The notes beneath the pieces are model-generated. The model saw nothing but the letters and a program-made list of their open reading frames with translations. It was not told the DNA's origin and did no database searches. This document shows positions 4,878 to 9,147 of a stretch of 9,147 bases of DNA, piece by piece. Origin of the DNA: Bacteroidales bacterium UBA4866 (GTDB lineage Bacteria > Bacteroidota > Bacteroidia > Bacteroidales > P3); NCBI GenBank assembly GCA_002399565.1, contig DHDW01000021.1:15247-24393 (forward strand). Reading direction: 5' to 3'. The translations under genes and the position numbers were made by a program. Numbering within the stretch: the stretch's first letter is position 1; the number at the start of each line of letters is the position of its first letter.

Positions 4878-7447
4878 TAACTTATTTCAATTTTAGTTTT
4901 ATCTTTCTTTACTGTTACTTTAATATTTTTCTTTTCCTTTCCTTGATTTTCAAGAATAGCTTCAGAAAGCGGGTCTTCAACTCGTCTTTGAATTTCTCTT
5001 TTCAAAGGTCTTGCTCCAAATTGTTGATCTATTCCTTTCTCAACAATAAATTCTTTTAACTCTTGAGTAAATTCAATATTATAATCCAAACTACTTAATC
5101 GTTTTGATAATTTATTAAGTTCAATTTCTATAATCTTAACAATATCATCCTTAAAAAGAGAGCGGAAAAAAACCATATCATCAATCCTATTTAGAAACTC
5201 AGGTGCAAAGGTTTTATTAATATCGTTTTCAATTATGCTCTTTTCTATTTCTGCAGCTTTATTTTCTCTTGCTGATGTTGAAAAACCTACTCCAATACCA
5301 AAATCCTTAATTTTTCTACTTCCAACATTTGATGTCATTATAATTATAGTATTTTTAAAGTCAATTTCTCTTCCAAGAGAATCTGTCAAACGACCATCAT
5401 CCAAAATTTGAAGCAATATATTAAACACATCGTGATGTGCCTTTTCTATTTCATCAAACAGAACAATTGAATAAGGATGCTGCCTAACCTTTTCCGTTAG
5501 TTGACCAGCTTCCTCATGCCCAACATAACCAGGAGGAGAACCAATAATTCGTGAAACAGAATGTTTTTCCATATATTCACTCATATCCAATCGAATAAGG
5601 TTCTTTTCTGAATCAAATAAATACTTTGCTAATTCTTTTGCCAGTAGAGTTTTTCCAACTCCTGTAGGACCAACAAAAATAAAAGAACCTATTGGACGAT
5701 TTGGGTCATTAATTCCAACCCTTGCTCTTCTAATTGCTTTTGAAACCTTAGCTACAGCATCATCTTGTCCAACAATAATTCCTTTGAGATTATCCTCCAT
5801 TTTGAGAAGCTTTTGTGTTTCATCTGTACTTACCCTTTGAATCTTAACACCACTCATCATTGAAATAATATGAGCTATTTCTTCTTCCCCTACTGAAATA
5901 TAATTACCCTCAATTTCATTTTCCCAATTCTTATATTTAACACTCAACTCTTCTTGAAGGCCTTCAATTTCTTCTTTTTGAAGCTTTGCTTTTTCAAACT
6001 CTCTGTTACTAACAGCCTCTTTTTTCGAAATTTCAGCTTCAATTATCTTTTTTTCCAATTCAACAATCTCTAAAGGAACTCTCAAATCCTTAACATGAGC
6101 CCTTGCTCCTGCTTCATCAAGTGCATCAATAGCTTTATCGGGCAATTGTCTATCGTTAATATATCTATCTGAAAGTTTAACACATGCCTCAAGAGCCTCA
6201 TCAGAATATTTCACCTTATGATGTTGTTCGTACTTAAACTTTATGTTTTTAAGAATAGTCAATGTTTCCTCCTGAGTTGTAGGTTCAATCATAACCTTCT
6301 GAAACCTTCTCTCCAGAGCCCCATCCGATTCAATATTCTTTCTATATTCACTAAGTGTAGTTGCTCCAATACATTGAATTTCTCCACGTGCTAAAGCTGG
6401 TTTAAAAATATTACTTGCATCCAAAGAACCTGAAGCATTTCCAGCTCCAACAATGGTATGTATCTCATCAATAAAAAGTATAATCTCTGGATTTTTTTCT
6501 AATTCCGAAATTAATCCTTTAAGTCTTTCCTCAAACTGACCTCTATATTTTGTTCCTGCAACAACAGAAGCTAAGTCTAAGGTGTATATTTTCTTCTTAA
6601 ACAATGTGTATGGAACATCTTTTGCTGCAATTCTTAAAGCCAGTCCTTCTGCAATTGCACTCTTACCAACTCCAGGTTCTCCAATCAAAATTGGATTATT
6701 TTTCTTTCTTCTTGATAAAATTTGTGCAATTCTTTCCATCTCCTTTTCTCTTCCAACAATAGGGTCAATAAGTCCATACTCTGCTTGTTGTGAAAGATTC
6801 TTACCAAAATTATCTAAGAATGGTGTAGGTTTCTTATCGGTTTTAAAACTAGAAACTTTACCCGATTGTTTTAAAGGCATTTTTTTCCCAAAAAAACTAT
6901 CCTCTTCTTCATCCGCATTGTCATAAATTGAATCAGATTCAGTAAAAGGATTTGAGCTAGACTTTTCATCATCAAATTCAAATTCATCATCTTCATCATT
7001 TTCTTTTTCAATAGAATTCTTTATCCATGAATGAATAATATCGTAGGTTAGTCCATTACCAAAAAGAATATTTGAAACCAAATTATTGCCTTCCTTCAAA
7101 ATAGCTGCAAGAAAATGCTCTGTGCCAATTTCATCAACTCCCAATTCAGTTGCTTCCAAAAAAGAAAGCTTAACAACCCTTTCAGTTTGTTTTAAAAGAG
7201 GGACATCCCTTTCCTGATTTATAGCACTAAAAGTGTGCTGTTGTTGAATAGTTTGTTCTATTTCCTTTTTAATTGTTTGTGCATCTATATTAAACTCCGA
7301 CAATATCTGCATTGCCTTACATTCTTTTTCCCTTACAATTCCCAAAAACAAGTGTTCAACTCCAAAAAAATCACTTCTAAGCCTCATTGCTTCATCACTA
7401 CCTGCTTTTATAACGTTCTTAGCGTGTTGTGTTAGTTTAGCGTCCAT
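4877..7447 (-). CDS. clpC: ClpC, AAA+ unfoldase of the Clp protease
   Basis: A Hsp100 class I ATPase that unfolds proteins and feeds them to ClpP in the cytosol. Domains in the 856-residue product: Clp N-domain (two repeats, about 1-145); a strongly acidic linker (about 146-184); D1 with Walker A GEPGVGKS at 256-263, Walker B ILFIDE ending at Glu328 and arginine fingers near 380-381; a UVR-like coiled segment (NREFEKAKLQKEEIEGLQEE, 481-500) of the middle domain that marks ClpC rather than ClpA or ClpB; D2 with Walker A GPTGVGKT at 593-600 and Walker B VLFDE ending at Glu666; a VGF tripeptide at 720-722 in the position of the ClpP-docking loop; and sensor 2 GARPL with Arg813. The start MDAKLTQHAKNVI matches the family N-terminus. 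It is first in the operon, with its own promoter; its stop overlaps the mlaE start. No mcsA, mcsB, ctsR or clpP is nearby. Confidence 0.97.
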   Translation of the reverse strand: MDAKLTQHAKNVIKAGSDEAMRLRSDFFGVEHLFLGIVREKECKAMQILSEFNIDAQTIKKEIEQTIQQQHTFSAINQERDVPLLKQTERVVKLSFLEATELGVDEIGTEHFLAAILKEGNNLVSNILFGNGLTYDIIHSWIKNSIEKENDEDDEFEFDDEKSSSNPFTESDSIYDNADEEEDSFFGKKMPLKQSGKVSSFKTDKKPTPFLDNFGKNLSQQAEYGLIDPIVGREKEMERIAQILSRRKKNNPILIGEPGVGKSAIAEGLALRIAAKDVPYTLFKKKIYTLDLASVVAGTKYRGQFEERLKGLISELEKNPEIILFIDEIHTIVGAGNASGSLDASNIFKPALARGEIQCIGATTLSEYRKNIESDGALERRFQKVMIEPTTQEETLTILKNIKFKYEQHHKVKYSDEALEACVKLSDRYINDRQLPDKAIDALDEAGARAHVKDLRVPLEIVELEKKIIEAEISKKEAVSNREFEKAKLQKEEIEGLQEELSVKYKNWENEIEGNYISVGEEEIAHIISMMSGVKIQRVSTDETQKLLKMEDNLKGIIVGQDDAVAKVSKAIRRARVGINDPNRPIGSFIFVGPTGVGKTLLAKELAKYLFDSEKNLIRLDMSEYMEKHSVSRIIGSPPGYVGHEEAGQLTEKVRQHPYSIVLFDEIEKAHHDVFNILLQILDDGRLTDSLGREIDFKNTIIIMTSNVGSRKIKDFGIGVGFSTSARENKAAEIEKSIIENDINKTFAPEFLNRIDDMVFFRSLFKDDIVKIIEIELNKLSKRLSSLDYNIEFTQELKEFIVEKGIDQQFGARPLKREIQRRVEDPLSEAILENQGKEKKNIKVTVKKDKTKIEIS

Positions 7448-7467
7448 AATTCAAATAAAAATATTGT

Positions 7468-7475
7468 CAAAATTA
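7468..7475 (-). promoter_or_regulatory. Predicted promoter of the clpC operon, -7 element TAATTTTG
   Basis: The minus strand reads TAATTTTG, a perfect TAnnTTTG -7 box. The start site would fall near 7462, leaving a short leader of about 15 nt to the clpC ATG. No clear TTG -33 element is seen at the usual distance. It is the only good candidate upstream of clpC, and none of the internal operon junctions leaves room for another. Confidence 0.5.
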
Positions 7476-7510
7476 CTAAGATTATCTCAATTATGACATC
7501 TTTAATTAAT

Positions 7511-7539
7511 TATTCTTACTTAATTTAGAACAAAGAATA
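7511..7539. promoter_or_regulatory. Candidate dyad operator between the divergent promoters
   Basis: TATTCTT (7511-7517) and AAGAATA (7533-7539) are perfect 7-bp inverted arms separated by 15 bases, so the half-site centres lie 22 bp apart. The dyad lies between the two outward-facing -7 boxes, nearer clpC. AT-rich composition makes chance pairing possible; no known operator is matched. Confidence 0.25.
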
Positions 7540-7622
7540 CTCTCAATAAACTATTATTCAAAATAATAACATTAAATTTCAATTCAACTTCTTTTTATTC
7601 TTCGTATTTCAAAAGAAAAAAC

Positions 7623-7630
7623 TAATTTTG
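7623..7630 (+). promoter_or_regulatory. Predicted promoter of the DUF1015 gene, -7 element TAATTTTG
   Basis: A perfect TAnnTTTG box followed by C, identical as an octamer to the one for clpC on the other strand. A weak -33 candidate, TTCG at 7601-7604, lies 18 bp upstream. The leader would be about 40 nt and ends in a run of eight A before the ATG, which stands in for a Shine-Dalgarno sequence as usual in this phylum. Confidence 0.6.
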
Positions 7631-7677
7631 CAAATTAATCAGAATTTCACATTATAAATAATTAATAAACAAAAAAA

Positions 7678-8931
7678 ATGGCAAGAGTTAAAGCTTTTAG
7701 GGGGTTACGCCCTCCTGTTGAGATTGCTTCAAGTTTAGCATCTCGTCCATACGATGTTATGAATTCTTCTGAAGCAAGAGTTGAAGCTGCTGGAAATGAA
7801 GTTTCTTTACTTAGAGTGACTAAGGCTGAAATTGATCTTAATGAAGGAATTGACGAACATTCAAAAGAAGTATATGATAAAGTAGTTGAAAACTTCAACA
7901 TGTTTAAAAATAAAGGTTGGTTAGTAAAAGAAAATGAACCAAAACTTTATATTTATGCTCAAACGATGGATGGCAGAACTCAATATGGTATTGTTGGATG
8001 TACTCATATTGATGATTATTTCAACAACAATATAAAAAAACATGAACTTACTCGTAAAGATAAGGAAGATGATAGAATGATTCACGTTAATATTACTAAT
8101 GCTAACGTTGAACCTGTTTTCTTTGCTTACCCTGCACATAAAGAAATTGATCAAATTGTTTCTGAAGTTGTTAATAACGAAAAAGCTATCTATGATTTCG
8201 TTGCAAAAGAAGATGGTTTTGGACATAAATTTTGGGTAATTAATGACCAAGCAAAAATAAAGAGAATAGAAGAAATATTTGAAAATGAAATTCCTTCTCT
8301 TTATGTTGCTGACGGACACCATAGAACTGCTGCTGCTGCAAGAGTTGGACAAGAAAGAAAAGCTAATAATCCAAATCATACAGGAGATGAAGAATACAAC
8401 TATTTTATGGCTGTGATTTTCCCAGACAATCAATTAAAAATTATTGATTACAATCGTGTTGTTAAAGATTTAAATGGTTTAAGCGAAGAAGAATTTATAT
8501 CCAAATTAAATAAATCATTTACTATTGAAAACATGGGCACTGAAATCTACACTCCTTCAAAGCTTCATGAGTTTAGTATGTATATGAGCGGAAATTGGTA
8601 TAAGATGACTGCAAAAGAAGGTACATATAACGATGCTGATCCAATTGGAGTTTTAGATGTTACTATTCTTTCAAATTTAGTTTTAGATGAAATATTAGAC
8701 ATCAAAGACCTTAGAACTTCAAAGAGAATTGACTTTATTGGAGGAATTAGAGGATTAGGAGAATTAAAAAGAAGAGTTGATAGTGGCGAAATGAAAGCTG
8801 CATTTGCTTTATATGCTGTTTCTATGCAACAACTAATTGATATTGCTGATAGTGGAAACATTATGCCTCCAAAAACTACATGGTTTGAACCAAAATTACG
8901 TTCAGGTTTAGTGATTCACGAATTAGAATAA
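7678..8931 (+). CDS. DUF1015 family protein with a DGHHR motif
   Basis: A 417-residue soluble protein of the conserved DUF1015 family (no signal peptide or membrane segment), whose biochemical role I do not regard as established. Recognisable blocks are the N-terminus MARVKAFRGLRPP, RPYDV at 23-27, SEARVEAAGNEVSL at 31-44, KHELTRKD at 121-128, VEPVFFAYP at 144-152, ADGHHRTAAAARVG at 211-224, IDFIGGIRGLGELKRR at 351-366 and a conserved end MPPKTTWFEPKLRSGL at 396-411. The DGHHR core resembles the motif of ParB/sulfiredoxin-fold small-molecule kinases such as the archaeal free serine kinase SerK; from memory, DUF1015 genes often sit beside serA and serC in other genomes, so a link to serine metabolism is a reasonable guess. 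Here neither gene is adjacent: the gene has its own promoter and a terminator 25 bases past the stop. The start is fixed by the family N-terminus. Confidence 0.93.
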   Translation: MARVKAFRGLRPPVEIASSLASRPYDVMNSSEARVEAAGNEVSLLRVTKAEIDLNEGIDEHSKEVYDKVVENFNMFKNKGWLVKENEPKLYIYAQTMDGRTQYGIVGCTHIDDYFNNNIKKHELTRKDKEDDRMIHVNITNANVEPVFFAYPAHKEIDQIVSEVVNNEKAIYDFVAKEDGFGHKFWVINDQAKIKRIEEIFENEIPSLYVADGHHRTAAAARVGQERKANNPNHTGDEEYNYFMAVIFPDNQLKIIDYNRVVKDLNGLSEEEFISKLNKSFTIENMGTEIYTPSKLHEFSMYMSGNWYKMTAKEGTYNDADPIGVLDVTILSNLVLDEILDIKDLRTSKRIDFIGGIRGLGELKRRVDSGEMKAAFALYAVSMQQLIDIADSGNIMPPKTTWFEPKLRSGLVIHELE

Positions 8932-8955
8932 TTAAAACACTGGAAATAAATTCAT

Positions 8956-8992
8956 AAAGAGCCGTCAGTAAAAACAGACGGCTCTTTTTTTT
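8956..8992 (+). terminator. Intrinsic terminator of the DUF1015 gene
   Basis: AAAGAGCCGTC (8956-8966) pairs perfectly with GACGGCTCTTT (8977-8987) across a 10-base loop, giving an 11-bp GC-cored stem followed by a run of eight T (8985-8992). It starts 25 bases after the DUF1015 stop. It separates DUF1015 from the lipoprotein gene and is the only textbook terminator in the window. Confidence 0.95.
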
Positions 8993-9011
8993 AATTTAAT
9001 ATTCTTAAAAC

Positions 9012-9042
9012 TTGCTTTTTATATTCTTTTTATCTTACTTTG
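9012..9042 (+). promoter_or_regulatory. Predicted promoter of the lipoprotein gene
   Basis: TTG at 9012-9014, a 20-bp spacer, and TTACTTTG at 9035-9042, one mismatch from TAnnTTTG and followed by C. This is the only candidate in the window with both a -33 and a -7 element at proper spacing. The leader would be about 24 nt. Confidence 0.5.
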
Positions 9043-9071
9043 CAAAAGATTTTTCATAAATAATTTTAGAT

Positions 9072-9147
9072 ATGAGAAGATTAATTACCAAATCAATTCT
9101 TGTTTTATTATTTATCCCTATTTTGTTTTGGGGATGTAAAGAAAAGG
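9072..9147 (+). CDS. N-terminus of a predicted lipoprotein (cut by window edge)
   Basis: Only 25 codons are visible, running off the right edge. They form a complete type II signal peptide: a positive start (MRR, then Lys7), a hydrophobic core SILVLLFIPILF at 8-19, and a lipobox-like FWGC with Cys22, followed by KEK. The -3 and -2 residues Phe and Trp are not ideal lipobox residues, but Gly-Cys and the small length fit. It should be lipid-anchored and exported across the inner membrane; final location and function cannot be told. It follows a terminator and has its own promoter. Confidence 0.75.
   Translation, partial: MRRLITKSILVLLFIPILFWGCKEK

Noticed and set aside
6582..6926. 114-codon open frame antisense to clpC
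   Set aside because: It mirrors the conserved D1 region of clpC and has no independent family features.
7465..7471. CtsR-like heptad (TGTCAAA) near the clpC promoter
   Set aside because: CtsR sites are tandem heptads and CtsR is a Firmicute regulator; only one imperfect copy is present, and it overlaps the -7 box.
7921..8433. 170-codon open frame antisense to the DUF1015 gene
   Set aside because: It lies wholly inside a conserved gene, is a low-complexity run of hydrophobic and Ser/Asn residues produced by the AT-rich opposite strand, and has no promoter evidence.

Overview
The window looks like chromosomal DNA from a low-GC member of the Bacteroidota. The evidence is the Bacteroidetes-type GyrB and ClpC sequences, the lack of Shine-Dalgarno sequences (A-rich leaders instead), and promoter -7 boxes of the form TAnnTTTG in front of most transcription units. 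I see no phage, insertion sequence, tRNA, rRNA or CRISPR.

Layout, left to right: (1) 1-1037, the 5' 345 codons of gyrB on the minus strand, running off the left edge. (2) 1038-1547, a 510-base gene-free gap with the gyrB promoter and an unexplained tandem array of short palindromes at 1311-1436. (3) 1548-7447, a tight minus-strand operon transcribed clpC > mlaE > mlaF > pgpH-like, with two 1-base TAATG stop/start overlaps and one 14-base overlap. It encodes the ClpC unfoldase, a permease and ATPase of the Mla/Mce lipid transporter class, and a 7TM-HD phosphodiesterase of the PgpH (c-di-AMP) family. (4) 7448-7677, a divergent promoter region with the same -7 octamer, TAATTTTG, for each direction. 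(5) 7678-8931, a plus-strand DUF1015 gene that carries a DGHHR motif, followed by a very clear intrinsic terminator. (6) 9072-9147, the first 25 codons of a lipoprotein with its own promoter.

How the genes work together: the operon joins protein quality control (ClpC), envelope lipid transport (MlaE/F) and second-messenger breakdown (PgpH-like), so a shared role in envelope homeostasis or stress is plausible but inferred. No MlaD-type substrate-binding gene and no clpP lie in the window, so both machines need partners encoded elsewhere. DUF1015 forms a single-gene unit.

The most unusual item is the array upstream of gyrB. Five short dyads built on GGTGCCACC or GGTACGACC, and a sixth of unrelated sequence, have centres 21-22 bp apart (about two helical turns), with a compensatory base change between units. 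I do not recognise it as a named element.
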